Shown here piece by piece: positions 1 through 9,352 of a stretch of 64,000 nt of DNA; position 1 is the stretch's first letter; every line of letters starts with the position of its first letter. A program made the position numbers and the translations under genes. The notes beneath the pieces are model-generated. The model saw only the letters and a list, made by a program, of their open reading frames with translations, was not told the DNA's origin and searched no databases. This stretch comes from JAWXUK01 sp044432725 (GTDB lineage: Bacteria; Bacillota; Clostridia; Oscillospirales; Oscillospiraceae): positions 62,001 through 126,000 of the forward strand of contig JAWXUL010000003.1 in assembly GCA_044432725.1 (NCBI GenBank). The letters are read 5' to 3'.

Positions 1-842
1 ATGTGACCTGATTCCACCAAATGATTGGGATGTTTGTCATCTGTACAGAACATACAACGATGCACTGTCTGTGGGGTAATCACAGGGGCAAGAGCATCCA
101 AATTCCGTGCAGCAGTCCCCTCTCTGATCATGATATGCTGACCAAAGCGAAGTTTTTCCTTCGCCTCCCATAAATGGACACACTCGTGGTCAGATGCAAT
201 GCCAGCTGCAATATATGCCTGCAAAGAGCGTCCTGTCAGAAAAGGCGCATGACCATCAATGACACCACCTGTTTCCTGTGCACCATAAATTTTATTCATG
301 GTGCCTTCTTCCCCTGAGATCACACTAGGGTAATCCATCATCTCTGCCAAGCCCAAAACCCTAGGATTCTGGTAAAAGGGCTTCAAATCTTCTGCGTGTA
401 ACTGGGCACCAGACTCGTCCACTGAAGAGGCGGGCACGCAAGAAGGCAACATAATCGCCACATCCACAGCAATATTTTCTGTGGCTTCTAACATCAGCTT
501 AATCCCGTCTGTCCCCATCACATTGGCAATTTCATGGGGATCTGCCACCACTGTGGTGGTCCCGTGGCACAAAACCCCTCTGGCAAATTCTTCTGGCATC
601 ACAAGAGAACTTTCTAAGTGGATATGACTGTCAATCAAGCCAGGGAGCAAAAATCTGCCAGCCACATTGACTTCAGTTTCCCCTTTGTAAGAGCCTATGC
701 CCACGATATATCCCTGATAAATTGCCACATCACCATGATCAATCTCACCATTAAACACATTGACAAAGCTGGCATTTTTCATCACCAAATCAGCCAGACG
801 TTTTCCCTTTGCTACTTCAATCGCTTCTGCTAAATTTCTCAT
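1..842 (-). CDS. ade: Adenine deaminase (3' part outside window)
   Basis: Hydrolyses adenine to hypoxanthine and ammonia in purine salvage. About 280 N-terminal codons are visible and the gene runs off the window at base 1. The translation shows the amidohydrolase-type motifs of the Ade family: LIDSHIHLESS near residue 60, VADPHEIANVMG near 95, LPSCVPASS near 125, GLAEMMDYPSV near 150, IDGHAPFLTG near 185 and AGIASDHECVH near 200. The start is ATG at 842 with an AAGGGGAG ribosome binding site just upstream on the minus strand. It is transcribed divergently from spoIVB, with a roughly 200-nt leader below a sigma-A promoter. Family assignment is firm; only the C-terminal half is unseen. Confidence 0.92.
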   Translation of the reverse strand, partial: MRNLAEAIEVAKGKRLADLVMKNASFVNVFNGEIDHGDVAIYQGYIVGIGSYKGETEVNVAGRFLLPGLIDSHIHLESSLVMPEEFARGVLCHGTTTVVADPHEIANVMGTDGIKLMLEATENIAVDVAIMLPSCVPASSVDESGAQLHAEDLKPFYQNPRVLGLAEMMDYPSVISGEEGTMNKIYGAQETGGVIDGHAPFLTGRSLQAYIAAGIASDHECVHLWEAKEKLRFGQHIMIREGTAARNLDALAPVITPQTVHRCMFCTDDKHPNHLVESGH

Positions 843-1056
843 ACTTGTTTCTCCCCTTATCAATCAAAGATGTTGCCTCATTCTTGCAAAATAGCCTAAT
901 ATCCCTCTCTGATCAGAGTCCTTGGTTTTATTAAGAACGAGTCAAATGGTAATGCCCATGGTCCTATCGCAACTTGCTCCTCTGTGATATTTCTGGAAAC
1001 AATATCCTTGATTTTCCTTGGATAAGCAAGTGAACTGACCAAATTTTATTATCTAT

Positions 1057-1085
1057 AGTATACCACAGTTGACCCATAAACACAA
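1057..1085 (-). promoter_or_regulatory. Sigma-A promoter for ade
   Basis: On the minus strand TTGTGT (1085-1080), a 17-nt spacer and TATACT (1062-1057). Transcription would start near 1050, giving a leader of about 208 nt before the ade start codon. I looked for a purine riboswitch in that leader and saw no match to its conserved core, only a short hairpin and the 12-bp palindrome CTCTGATCAGAG. Confidence 0.6.
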
Positions 1086-1412
1086 GTTTTTTTTACCTTA
1101 AATTTGTAAATTTAAATCTGCGCTGAAACAAAAACGCCCCACCAATCTCTTTGGACAGCGACAAATTTCATAGACAAAAATTTTCCAAATGTGTCATAAT
1201 AAGAAAAAAAACTTTTGTTCTTTCCATCACTTGAAAGCTTTCAAAAATCTTCCTGTCAAAGTATGCACTGACAAGGAAAAAAAGCCCTGATTTATTTTCA
1301 GTGAAAATCTGATACTAGATGTACACGACAAAAATTTTTTGTGGTGAATTTCATACTCTTTCTATTGAAAAACAACAGTGAAATGATGGAACGAGTATCA
1401 TAATGACAAGGA
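1086..1412. other. Intergenic region between ade and spoIVB
   Basis: AT-rich stretch with no gene. It holds the perfect 14-bp palindrome TTGAAAGCTTTCAA (1231-1244) and several A/T runs. A forespore promoter for spoIVB is expected here, but I could not place one with a sensible spacing to the start codon. Confidence 0.4.
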
Positions 1413-1418
1413 GTGGAT

Positions 1419-2435
1419 TTGTTGGGGAAGTATGGAAGGATTTTGTTTTGTACCCTCTTATTATCAACGATGATTTCAGGGGTACAAGCAGCAGAACTAC
1501 CAAAACAAGTGGTTCCATTGGGGAGAGCTGTGGGAATCAAGCTTTTTTCTGATGGTGTTGTGGTGGTAGGAATGTCCCCTGTGGAAACCATCGAGGGACA
1601 GTTGCAACCAGCCAAAGAAGCAGGACTAAAAGTGGGGGACATTGTGACCAAAATCAATGGAACAGAGGTAGACACCATTGAGAATGTCCAAGAAATTTTG
1701 GAAGAGGCACAAGATAACCCTCTTGCTCTGGCAGTGGTAAGAAGTGGCAAGGAATTGCAAATCACAGCTGTAGCTGTGGAAACCCCAGAGGGGGAGCACA
1801 AACTAGGCTTATGGCTTCGGGATTCCATGGCTGGCATTGGTACACTCACCTTTTATGACCCGGATACCCAAGTATATGGTGCTTTGGGGCATGGGGTGAA
1901 TGATGTGGACACAGCACAGCTGATGCCCTTGGAATCAGGGGCAATTTTATTTGCAGAGGTGGCAGATGTGCGAAAGGGACTCTCTGGCAGTCCTGGCGAA
2001 TTGCAAGGCTCTTTTGACGTAACAAGAGAGCTAGGAGACTTGCAAATCAATTCAGAAATAGGGATCTATGGGAAACTAGAAGATTTGAACATGTGGACAG
2101 GCATGGCACCCATTGATGTGGCAGAAATGGAGGAAATTACCGTGGGAGAAGCCAAAATTCTCGCCAATATTTCTGTTGGCATGGTGGAAGAATTTTCGGT
2201 GAATATCGTCCAAGTATATCCCCTAACCCTTGGAGAAACCCGTAATATGATGATCGAAGTCACTGACCCCAGATTATTAGATGTGACAGGTGGCATTATC
2301 CAAGGAATGAGTGGCTCGCCCATTTTGCAAAATGATAAAATCATCGGCGCTGTGACCCACGTCCTTGTCAATGACCCCACCCGTGGTTATGGCACTTATA
2401 TCGGTAATATGTTAGAGGCATCAGAAGGGGTATAA
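1419..2435 (+). CDS. spoIVB: SpoIVB serine peptidase (SigK checkpoint protease)
   Basis: Forespore-secreted S55-family serine peptidase that in Bacillus signals across the intermembrane space to trigger pro-sigma-K processing. The N-terminus is a membrane anchor or signal segment (residues 1-25). A PDZ domain follows (about 50-110), then the S55 domain with GALGHGVNDVD (catalytic His region) and GGIIQGMSGSPIL (nucleophile Ser), ending GAVTHVLVNDPTRGYG, all diagnostic of SpoIVB. At 338 residues it is shorter than the Bacillus protein (about 425). AAGGAG at 1408-1413 overlaps the GTG at 1413, so the in-frame TTG at 1419 (5-nt spacing) or 1422 is the likely start. In Bacillus it is transcribed by sigma-F and sigma-G, which is relevant because sigG is split in this window. 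Confidence 0.93.
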   Translation: MLGKYGRILFCTLLLSTMISGVQAAELPKQVVPLGRAVGIKLFSDGVVVVGMSPVETIEGQLQPAKEAGLKVGDIVTKINGTEVDTIENVQEILEEAQDNPLALAVVRSGKELQITAVAVETPEGEHKLGLWLRDSMAGIGTLTFYDPDTQVYGALGHGVNDVDTAQLMPLESGAILFAEVADVRKGLSGSPGELQGSFDVTRELGDLQINSEIGIYGKLEDLNMWTGMAPIDVAEMEEITVGEAKILANISVGMVEEFSVNIVQVYPLTLGETRNMMIEVTDPRLLDVTGGIIQGMSGSPILQNDKIIGAVTHVLVNDPTRGYGTYIGNMLEASEGV

Positions 2436-2473
2436 ATCTTAGACTAAGGCACCCCCTCACAAGGTGACATGAA

Positions 2474-2508
2474 AAGGGCTACAACTGATGCACTCAGTTG
2501 TAGCCCTT
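2474..2508. terminator. Perfect 15-bp hairpin after spoIVB
   Basis: AAGGGCTACAACTGA pairs perfectly with TCAGTTGTAGCCCTT around a 5-nt loop, 40 nt past the spoIVB stop. There is no T-run behind it on the plus strand and only TTTT on the minus side, so it may stabilise the 3' end rather than be a strong intrinsic terminator. Confidence 0.6.
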
Positions 2509-2559
2509 CCAAAAGGTAGGACAAGTCATAAAAAATGAGTTTTTCTACCCAGCTACCTA

Positions 2560-2588
2560 TTGATTACAGGAAAGATTTATGGTATAAT
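2560..2588 (+). promoter_or_regulatory. Sigma-A promoter for the mannitol-dehydrogenase-family gene
   Basis: TTGATT (2560-2565), a 17-nt spacer and TATAAT (2583-2588), 35 nt upstream of the start codon. The gene itself has an AAGGAGG ribosome binding site. Confidence 0.75.
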
Positions 2589-2623
2589 GTAATTCACACT
2601 GTCCTGATAAGGAGGATATAGAT

Positions 2624-4192
2624 ATGGAATTAAAAAGAGAAAATTTACAAAAATATGAAGATTGGTATCAACTCGCCATCTCATTACCTGGATTTTCAGT
2701 GCCAAAAATCTTAGAAGAAACAAAAAAAGCCCCCAGTTGGATTCATTTCGGTGGAACTGACCTATTTCGTGCTGTTCTGGCAACCATGCAACAACGTCTA
2801 CTGAACAAAGAATTATCACAAACAGGGATTGTCTTGGTGGATCGGAAAGAAGTATTAGAAAAACTTTATCTTCCCCACGACAAATTATCTTTGTCTGTGA
2901 CTTGCCATGGAGATGGCGTGCGTACAACCGAAGTCATCGCTTCTGTTGCCTATGTATTTGATGACCAAAATCTCCCTGGACTACAAGGGATTTTTGCACA
3001 GGATAGCCTTTCCTTTCTCTCACTGACCATAGGGAAAGAATATTACGCTTGGGAAAAAGAATCCATGGAAAAGTTATTCCCCATGAAAAAGCCCAACCAT
3101 CCTTTGGGTCTCCTTGCTACTTTGCTCTATCATCATTTCAAGGAACAAGGCACAGCCTTAACCATTGCAACCCTAGATGATTTGCCCAAAAATGGGATAA
3201 CCCTCAGAAATGCACTGATGGAAATTGCCCAATTCTGGCTGGAACAAGAGCAAGTCACCCAAGAATTCTTGGACTATTTAGAAAACGCCATCCTTTACCC
3301 TTGTTCTGTTCTGGATAAATTTGTGCCTCCTCCCTCTGAAGCCATCAAAAATTGCCCAGAGGTAAAAGCCTTGAACTTATCCACAAAAACTGTACAGGAA
3401 GAAGAGAGAGCTGCTTTCTTTAACACTGAACGGCCTCAATATCTCTTTTTTGAAAATAAATTTCACGAGAATTGTCCCCCTTTGGACAAAGCTGGGGCTT
3501 TTTATGTAAAAAGACGTGATTTACGTCTGGTGGACGCATTAAAAAACAACTATGTTTGGGGTCCTTTAGAAGTGTCAACCTTCTTGTTTTCCCAGTTACT
3601 AGAACTGTCCTCCATGTCTGAAATTTTAGAATCCAGAGACCTTCTGACTCTGTTACAAGAACTTTTGTATGAAGAAGGACAAGCAGTCATGCCTGAAATC
3701 AAAATATTTCATGCCGAAGAATATATTGATGAAATTTTACAAGTTCGCTTGAAAAACCCTTTGTGGAATGTCAATCCAAAAATTTACGGAGAAAATCTTT
3801 CCCAAAAGATTCCTCTGTCTTTGGGCGTGATCTTAAAACGTTATAGACTAGACGAAAAGGATACCAGCAGTTTAGTGGCGTTGCCTTTGGTCATTGCTGC
3901 ATGGTTTCGCTATCTATTAGGGGTAAGCGACCAAGGGAAAGTATATTTTTGTGCCCCAGATCCAATGCTAGAGGCTCTGCAACAAGATTTAAAGACTGTT
4001 TCTTTCGGAAAACCAGAAACTTACCAAGGACAACTGGGTCCCTATTTACGTGACCGTCGTCTCTTTGGTGCCAATTTGGAGAATATTGGTCTTGCCAACG
4101 CAGTGGAAGCGAATTTCCAAAAAATGATTTTGCACAACGGCGCTGTGAAAGATCGTTTGTTAGACGAAATGAATCCTTTTGCCGTATTTTAA
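2624..4192 (+). CDS. Mannitol dehydrogenase family oxidoreductase (fructuronate reductase/UxuB-like)
   Basis: NAD(P)-dependent polyol or hexuronate oxidoreductase of the long-chain mannitol dehydrogenase family (UxuB, UxaB, MtlK relatives). The 522-residue length fits the family. The N-terminal nucleotide-binding region reads WIHFGGTDLFRAVLA near residue 40, in place of the usual HFGAGNIFR-type glycine motif; a helical C-terminal domain follows. It stands alone between its own promoter and terminator with no uronate-pathway partners nearby, so the substrate (fructuronate, mannonate, mannitol or another polyol) cannot be fixed. Start ATG at 2624 follows AAGGAGGATATAGAT. Confidence 0.75.
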   Translation: MELKRENLQKYEDWYQLAISLPGFSVPKILEETKKAPSWIHFGGTDLFRAVLATMQQRLLNKELSQTGIVLVDRKEVLEKLYLPHDKLSLSVTCHGDGVRTTEVIASVAYVFDDQNLPGLQGIFAQDSLSFLSLTIGKEYYAWEKESMEKLFPMKKPNHPLGLLATLLYHHFKEQGTALTIATLDDLPKNGITLRNALMEIAQFWLEQEQVTQEFLDYLENAILYPCSVLDKFVPPPSEAIKNCPEVKALNLSTKTVQEEERAAFFNTERPQYLFFENKFHENCPPLDKAGAFYVKRRDLRLVDALKNNYVWGPLEVSTFLFSQLLELSSMSEILESRDLLTLLQELLYEEGQAVMPEIKIFHAEEYIDEILQVRLKNPLWNVNPKIYGENLSQKIPLSLGVILKRYRLDEKDTSSLVALPLVIAAWFRYLLGVSDQGKVYFCAPDPMLEALQQDLKTVSFGKPETYQGQLGPYLRDRRLFGANLENIGLANAVEANFQKMILHNGAVKDRLLDEMNPFAVF

Positions 4193-4198
4193 CAAAAG

Positions 4199-4240
4199 AA
4201 TCCAGAGAACTCTTTTTCCATAAGTTCTCTGGATTTTTCT
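4199..4240. terminator. Bidirectional terminator
   Basis: AATCCAGAGAACT (4199-4211) pairs with AGTTCTCTGGATT (4223-4235), followed by TTTCT on the plus strand and TTCTTTTGTT on the minus strand. It separates two convergent genes. Confidence 0.85.
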
Positions 4241-4245
4241 CTCCT

Positions 4246-4743
4246 TTAAGTAAGAAGGAGCGCCAGCAATATTCCCGATCCTTGAAACACCACCACAAGA
4301 AGGACCAGTGCAATGGTAAAAATGAAAAGCTTTTTATACAAAGCCATCATAGGGCTGCCCTTGTGAAAAAAATACCCAGCCACAGCAAGTGAGACCACAG
4401 CAGGGGTCAGGACATACACACCAAGAAACCAAAAACAACAGGTGAAAAAAATGCCAAGAATGGCAAAAAGACAGCTATATCTCATGGAAAGTTTTCCATT
4501 GAAAGCCTTGACCTCTTCAGGGTGATCTTTAAAAATAGGGGTGCCATCGTCATCTGACTGCAATTCTTTTGAGTCAATGGAAAAAAGCTCTGCTAATTTT
4601 TCCGTCATTTCTTTGTTTGGGTCGGTGATATTACTTTCCCAGTTGGTTAATTCTTTCAAGGGGATTTCTAATTTCTCTGCCAAATCACTTTGGGACAAGG
4701 CTAGTTTATTTCGATTCATTGATATTTTTGCACCTAATGTCAT
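4246..4743 (-). CDS. XRE-family HTH regulator with membrane domain
   Basis: 165 residues. Residues 1-60 form a Cro/C1-type helix-turn-helix (LSQSDLAEKLEIPLKELTNW). A short polar linker follows, then about three hydrophobic segments (roughly 90-110, 112-128 and 138-164). Membrane-anchored XRE regulators of this layout are common in Clostridia; their signals are mostly unknown. ATG at 4743 follows AAGGAGACAATT. It diverges from galM across a 144-bp gap that holds the galM promoter, so it could act there, but no operator is evident. Confidence 0.75.
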   Translation of the reverse strand: MTLGAKISMNRNKLALSQSDLAEKLEIPLKELTNWESNITDPNKEMTEKLAELFSIDSKELQSDDDGTPIFKDHPEEVKAFNGKLSMRYSCLFAILGIFFTCCFWFLGVYVLTPAVVSLAVAGYFFHKGSPMMALYKKLFIFTIALVLLVVVFQGSGILLALLLT

Positions 4744-4782
4744 AATTGTCTCCTTCTCTTTGCTGAAATATTGACTCAGTCC

Positions 4783-4810
4783 TTGACTATTTTTAAAATT
4801 TTGTTATAAT
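4783..4810 (+). promoter_or_regulatory. Sigma-A promoter for galM
   Basis: TTGACT (4783-4788), a 16-nt spacer and TATAAT (4805-4810). The galM start codon lies 77 nt further on, behind GGAGGACATACC. Confidence 0.7.
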
Positions 4811-4887
4811 GAGAGAAAGCTCTCTCTGCCCACGGGGAACAAGATGCCCCCGTCTGCCTTAGTCGAAAAAAATTTGGAGGACATACC

Positions 4888-5892
4888 ATGAAAATCACAG
4901 AAAAAAATTTAAACGCTGATGTCAACGCATTTGTCTTAGAAAATTCCAAGGGATTCTCTGTAGAAATCTGGACTTTAGGGGCAATCATCCAGTCCATCAA
5001 ACTACCCTCTGGGGAAGATGTTGTCTTGGGCTATGATTCTCCAGAGGCATATCAGAAAGAATCCTGCTTTTTTGGCACGGCTGTAGGCCCCTATGCCAAT
5101 CGAATTTCTGGGGCAATGTTTTCTTTGAACGGAAAAACCTATCATTTAGAGGACAACGATGGAGGCAATAATCTGCACAGTGGCTCTACTGGACTCCATA
5201 CCAAGATTTTCACAGCAGAGCTAGTAGAAAACGCCTTAGTCCTCTCCACTTCCTTACCCCATTTAGAAGGGGGCTTCCCAGGAGAGCTGTCTGTAAAAAT
5301 CACTTATGCTCTCTCAGAAGAAAACAGCCTTTCCATCCTGTACACAGCCACAAGCACAGAAGATACCATCGTCAATCTGACAAATCACAGTTATTTTAAC
5401 TTAGACGGTCATGATTCCCTTTGTTTAAAAAATAAATTGCAAATTTTTGCAGATGAATTTACATTTAATAATGAAAATAATGTTCCCACTGGAGATATTC
5501 TCGCTCTCAATGGAACTCCCTTAGATTTCAGAGAAATGAAAGAAATCGGTCGGGATATCGGGGCAGAGGACATCAATTTAATAAACGCAGGGGGTTATGA
5601 CCACAATTATATCATCAACGAGGAAAAAGTACTAAAAGAATTCGCTGTGGCAGAGGGTTCCTTGGCTGTGATGCGAGCCTTTACAACTTGCCCCTGTGTC
5701 CAGCTTTATACAGGAAATTTTATCGGTACCCATCAAGGGAAAGAGGGGGTCACATACAAAAAACACAGTGGTTTCTGTTTGGAAACTGGGGTCTATCCCA
5801 ATGCCATCAACGAACCCAATTTCCCTTCTGCTGTCCTTCTTGCTGGGGATACTTGGCAACATGAAACAGTCTTTCAATTTCAAATAAAATAA
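4888..5892 (+). CDS. galM: Aldose 1-epimerase (mutarotase)
   Basis: Interconverts alpha and beta anomers of hexoses such as galactose and glucose in the cytoplasm. 334 residues, the normal family length. Visible signatures are GPYANRISGAMF near residue 70, NNLHSGSTG with the first active-site His near 97, LTNHSYFNLDGH with the catalytic His near 170, and GFCLETGVYPNAIN with the catalytic Glu near 300. It is monocistronic, with its own promoter and a strong terminator behind it. No other Leloir pathway gene is present. Confidence 0.93.
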   Translation: MKITEKNLNADVNAFVLENSKGFSVEIWTLGAIIQSIKLPSGEDVVLGYDSPEAYQKESCFFGTAVGPYANRISGAMFSLNGKTYHLEDNDGGNNLHSGSTGLHTKIFTAELVENALVLSTSLPHLEGGFPGELSVKITYALSEENSLSILYTATSTEDTIVNLTNHSYFNLDGHDSLCLKNKLQIFADEFTFNNENNVPTGDILALNGTPLDFREMKEIGRDIGAEDINLINAGGYDHNYIINEEKVLKEFAVAEGSLAVMRAFTTCPCVQLYTGNFIGTHQGKEGVTYKKHSGFCLETGVYPNAINEPNFPSAVLLAGDTWQHETVFQFQIK

Positions 5893-5954
5893 CTCCACTA
5901 TACGCCTTCTACTAAAAATAAGGAAATTCCTTGTCCATAGAAGAGGGAATAAAG

Positions 5955-6009
5955 AAACCTACCGACTAGACTTAGAACACCATCTAATGACTTGTCGGTA
6001 GGTTTTTTT
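5955..6009. terminator. Terminator between galM and trxA
   Basis: AAACCTACCGAC (5955-5966) pairs with GTCGGTAGGTTT (5994-6005) and is followed by a T-run. On the minus strand the same hairpin ends in GGTAGGTTTCTTT, so it can also stop transcripts from ileS-trxA. Confidence 0.85.
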
Positions 6010-6079
6010 CTTTGCAAATCAGCTGAAAAAGAAAGGATTCCTTTGTGACTCCAACACTTTTTCAGGGATTAAATCACTC

Positions 6080-6391
6080 TCAAGACTGTTTCAAAAAAGA
6101 AAGTACCATTTCTTTGGTCAAGATGCCCTCTGTTCTGGCGACCACTTCACCGTCTTTGAACAAAATCACAGTGGGAATCAGATTCACTTGATACTCCATC
6201 GCCAATTTATTTTGTTCATCCACATTGATGCTTCCATAAGACAAACCCTCGGTTTCTTTTGCAACTTCTTCAAAAATAGGTGCAAAGGATCTACAGGGTC
6301 CACACCATCCAGCCCAAAACTTCACCAGAACTGGTTTAGCGGATTTTGTTACTTCTGTTTCAAAGTTTGACACAGTTAATTCTTTTATCAT
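6080..6391 (-). CDS. trxA: Thioredoxin
   Basis: Small cytoplasmic dithiol-disulphide oxidoreductase. The redox motif WAGWCGPC lies near residues 25-32, with the conserved cis-Pro in NLIPTVILF. The ATG at 6391 is the start: it follows GGAGGAAGAAAAC and gives MIKELTV, a standard thioredoxin N-terminus of a 103-residue protein. A longer in-frame reading would overlap the end of ileS and lacks a ribosome binding site. It lies 58 nt downstream of ileS on the same strand and is probably co-transcribed with it. Confidence 0.95.
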   Translation of the reverse strand: MIKELTVSNFETEVTKSAKPVLVKFWAGWCGPCRSFAPIFEEVAKETEGLSYGSINVDEQNKLAMEYQVNLIPTVILFKDGEVVARTEGILTKEMVLSFLKQS

Positions 6392-6449
6392 GTTTTCTTC
6401 CTCCACTATGATTCTTTTGTATGATTCAGAGTCTATCCAAAGGCTATGC

Positions 6450-9242
6450 CTAATTTCCATCTACCACAGCTGCACAGCGTGGGCAAAGGGTAGGATGTGT
6501 GCTATTGCTCCCCACTGCGCTGTCATGCTTCCAACAGCGTTCGCATTTTTCTCCTCTGGCTGACAATGCTTTGATGAAGAGAGTGGGGTAAATTGTCCCA
6601 GCAACCCCTTCGTTGCCCTCGCCTCTGTCTACTTGAGACACAATGAGATAGTCATGAAGAGGGAATTTACTCAAAGAATCCAACATTTCCTTCATCTTCT
6701 CATCTGAAGTAGACAATAGGACAGAAGCCTCCAAAGCCTTGCCGATTTCTTTGTTTTTCCGTGCTGTTTCTAAGACACCATTCACATCAGAACGTAGGGC
6801 AATCAGTTGTTCAAACTGCGCCAAACTTTCCTCTTCCAATGCGTATTCTGTAAAGACTTTATTTCTTTGATTCAGCAGAATATTTCTTTCATCATCGCCC
6901 TCTCTATGTGGCATAGCAAGCCAGATTTCATCACAAGTAAAGGCAAGTATGGGTGCAAACACCTTAGCAAGAGTATCCAAAATCAAGAAAAGAGCCGTTT
7001 GTGCAGAGCGACGCTCAGGGGAATTAGTTCCCTCACAATACAATCTATCTTTAATGATATCCAAATAGAAGGAAGACAGTATCACCACGCAAAAATCATT
7101 GATGGCATGGGAAATAACATGAAATTCATAGTTTTCATAAGCCTTTTCACACTTTTCCATCAAAACATTGAGAGTTGTCATTGCCCATCTGTCCAGTTGG
7201 TCCATGTCTTTTGGAGCAACCAGATTGTTAGGGTCAAATCCTTCTAAATTCCCTAAGCAATAACGTGCTGTGTTACGGAATTTCAAATAACTTTGAGAAA
7301 GTTGTTTGAAAATATTATCAGAACAACGAACATCCACTCGATAATCAGAAGAGCCTGACCAAAGTCGAATCAAATCAGCCCCATATTGCTTCACGATATG
7401 AGCAGGGTCTACCCCATTGCCCAAAGATTTGTGCATGGCTCGTCCTTCTCCGTCCACAGTCCAACCATGGGTGAGACAAGCTTTATAAGGAGCTTCCCCT
7501 TTTCCTTTTGACGCAACTGCTGTGAGAAGAGAGGATTGGAACCAACCACGGTATTGGTCAGCACCTTCGATATACATATCAGCAGGCCAGAAGCCTTGGT
7601 CTTGCTCCATAGAAGCAATGTGAGTGGAGCCAGAATCAAACCAACAATCCAAAGTATCTTCTTCTTTATAGAAATGATCCTTCCCACAATGTGGACAAGT
7701 GGTGCCTTTTGGGATGATGTCCATGGCTTCCATGTCATACCAAGCATTGGATCCCTTTTCTCTAAATAAGTCAGAGACTGCCTTTGTGGTTTCAGGGGTA
7801 CAGACAGGCTTGTTACAATCGCTACAATAAAACACTGGAATCGGAAGTCCCCATTTCCGTTGACGACTGATACACCAGTCATTACGCTCGGCAATCATAG
7901 AGACCATACGATCTTTCCCCCAAGCAGGGAGCCATTGCACATCGTCACAAGCTTTGATGGCATCCTCTTTAAAAGACTCCACAGAGCAGAACCATTGAGG
8001 GGTGGCACGGAAAATAATGGGGTTTTTACAGCGCCAACAGTGGGGATAGCTGTGAGTGATATCTTCTTTGGCAAATAAGGCACCTGTTTCTGCCATATCT
8101 TCTAAAATCGCCACAGAAGATTTTTCATAATACATCCCAGCAAATTTCCCAGCTTCTTCTGTTTGAATCCCACGGTCATCCACAGGGACAATCAGGTCAA
8201 TTTTATATTTCAAGCAAGTTTGATAGTCATCTGCACCAAAGCCAGGGGCAGTATGCACACAACCAGTACCACTATCCATGGTGACATATTCTGCATTGAC
8301 CAACACAGAATTACGATCCAAGAAAGGATGCTTGGCTTCCATAAATTCAAGGTCTTTCCCTGTGAATTGTGCCACTGTTTCGTAATCTGTGATTTCTGCT
8401 TTTGCCATGGTTTTTTCCACCAAGGCTTCTCCCACAATATACTGCTCGCCATTGGCACATTTTACCAAGACATAGGAATCTCTTGGGTGAAGAGCAATGG
8501 CAAGGTTCCCTGGCAAAGTCCATGGAGTGGTGGTCCAAATCAAAGTGAAGATTTTTGATAAATCACCATATTGGGACAGCTTCCCTTGATCCTCCACCAT
8601 TTGGAATTTGACATAACAAGTGGTACAAGGAGCATCTGAATATTCGATTTCTGCCTCTGCTAGGGCTGTCTCATCGTTGGAACACCAGTAAACAGGCTTC
8701 AATCCTTTGTAGATATAGCCTTGTTCATACATTTTCCCAAACACTTCAACTTCAGCAGCTTCAAAAGAAGGATTCATGGTTTTGTAAGGGGTATCCCATT
8801 CTCCCAGAACACCCAAACGCTTGAAGCTTGTTCTTTGTTTGTCAATGAAATCATCTGCAAAGGCATGACAAGCACGACGGAAATCAGAAGCTGACATTTC
8901 TTTGTGTTTCAGTTTATTTTTCTTAATAATGGCAGATTCAATGGGCATACCATGATTGTCCCAACCAGGGAGATAGGGGGTGAGATAGCCACTCATTGCC
9001 TTGCTTCTGATGATGAAATCTTTCAAGGTTTTGTTCAGGGCATGACCCATGTGCAAATCACCATTAGAAAAGGGAGGTCCATCATGGAGATTAAAACGTG
9101 GATAATCTTTATTTTTTTCTAACAGAGCATGGTAAAGATCAAGTTCATTCCAGCCCTCTAGCATAGTGGGTTCTCGGTTGGGAAGACCAGCTCGCATGGG
9201 GAAGTCAGTTTGTGGTAGGTTAATGGTTTTATTGTAATCCAT
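6450..9242 (-). CDS. ileS: Isoleucyl-tRNA synthetase
   Basis: Class I aminoacyl-tRNA synthetase that charges tRNA-Ile, with an editing domain. 930 residues, typical bacterial length. The HIGH-type signature is seen in NGDLHMGHALNKT near residue 60. The KMSKS loop is the variant RAMHKSLGN near 600. The C-terminal zinc site is CERCWKH with a CPRC pair near 905-925. It is read from a strong promoter at 9307-9335. A T-box leader might be expected for such a gene, but no T-box core sequence is present in the upstream gap. Confidence 0.97.
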   Translation of the reverse strand: MDYNKTINLPQTDFPMRAGLPNREPTMLEGWNELDLYHALLEKNKDYPRFNLHDGPPFSNGDLHMGHALNKTLKDFIIRSKAMSGYLTPYLPGWDNHGMPIESAIIKKNKLKHKEMSASDFRRACHAFADDFIDKQRTSFKRLGVLGEWDTPYKTMNPSFEAAEVEVFGKMYEQGYIYKGLKPVYWCSNDETALAEAEIEYSDAPCTTCYVKFQMVEDQGKLSQYGDLSKIFTLIWTTTPWTLPGNLAIALHPRDSYVLVKCANGEQYIVGEALVEKTMAKAEITDYETVAQFTGKDLEFMEAKHPFLDRNSVLVNAEYVTMDSGTGCVHTAPGFGADDYQTCLKYKIDLIVPVDDRGIQTEEAGKFAGMYYEKSSVAILEDMAETGALFAKEDITHSYPHCWRCKNPIIFRATPQWFCSVESFKEDAIKACDDVQWLPAWGKDRMVSMIAERNDWCISRQRKWGLPIPVFYCSDCNKPVCTPETTKAVSDLFREKGSNAWYDMEAMDIIPKGTTCPHCGKDHFYKEEDTLDCWFDSGSTHIASMEQDQGFWPADMYIEGADQYRGWFQSSLLTAVASKGKGEAPYKACLTHGWTVDGEGRAMHKSLGNGVDPAHIVKQYGADLIRLWSGSSDYRVDVRCSDNIFKQLSQSYLKFRNTARYCLGNLEGFDPNNLVAPKDMDQLDRWAMTTLNVLMEKCEKAYENYEFHVISHAINDFCVVILSSFYLDIIKDRLYCEGTNSPERRSAQTALFLILDTLAKVFAPILAFTCDEIWLAMPHREGDDERNILLNQRNKVFTEYALEEESLAQFEQLIALRSDVNGVLETARKNKEIGKALEASVLLSTSDEKMKEMLDSLSKFPLHDYLIVSQVDRGEGNEGVAGTIYPTLFIKALSARGEKCERCWKHDSAVGSNSTHPTLCPRCAAVVDGN

Positions 9243-9306
9243 GGAAAATACTCCTTATTTTTGTAATCATTTTTGGGAACTTTAATAGGCATTGAACGTC
9301 TAGGAT

Positions 9307-9335
9307 AGTATACAGTATTTTACTTGTTTTGTCAA
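9307..9335 (-). promoter_or_regulatory. Sigma-A promoter for ileS
   Basis: Minus strand TTGACA (9335-9330), a 17-nt spacer and TATACT (9312-9307), about 65 nt upstream of the ATG. The -35 lies in one arm of the inverted repeat at 9330-9352. Confidence 0.85.
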
Positions 9336-9352
9336 GGAAAAATTCCTTGACA
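9330..9352. repeat. Inverted repeat holding two divergent -35 boxes
   Basis: TGTCAAGGAA-AAA-TTCCTTGACA is a perfect 10-bp inverted repeat. The left arm contains the ileS -35 (read on minus) and the right arm the -35 of the hydrogenase promoter (read on plus). The promoters are back to back, so RNA polymerase or a dimeric regulator could couple them. Confidence 0.7.

Noticed and set aside
843..1050. Purine riboswitch in the ade leader
   Set aside because: The leader is long enough but lacks the conserved purine-riboswitch core.
1298..1849. 183-codon minus-strand frame over spoIVB
   Set aside because: Antisense to a clear SpoIVB gene; no ribosome binding site and no family pattern.
7409..7894. 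161-codon frame and other long frames inside ileS
   Set aside because: Out-of-frame shadows of ileS, produced by its codon bias.
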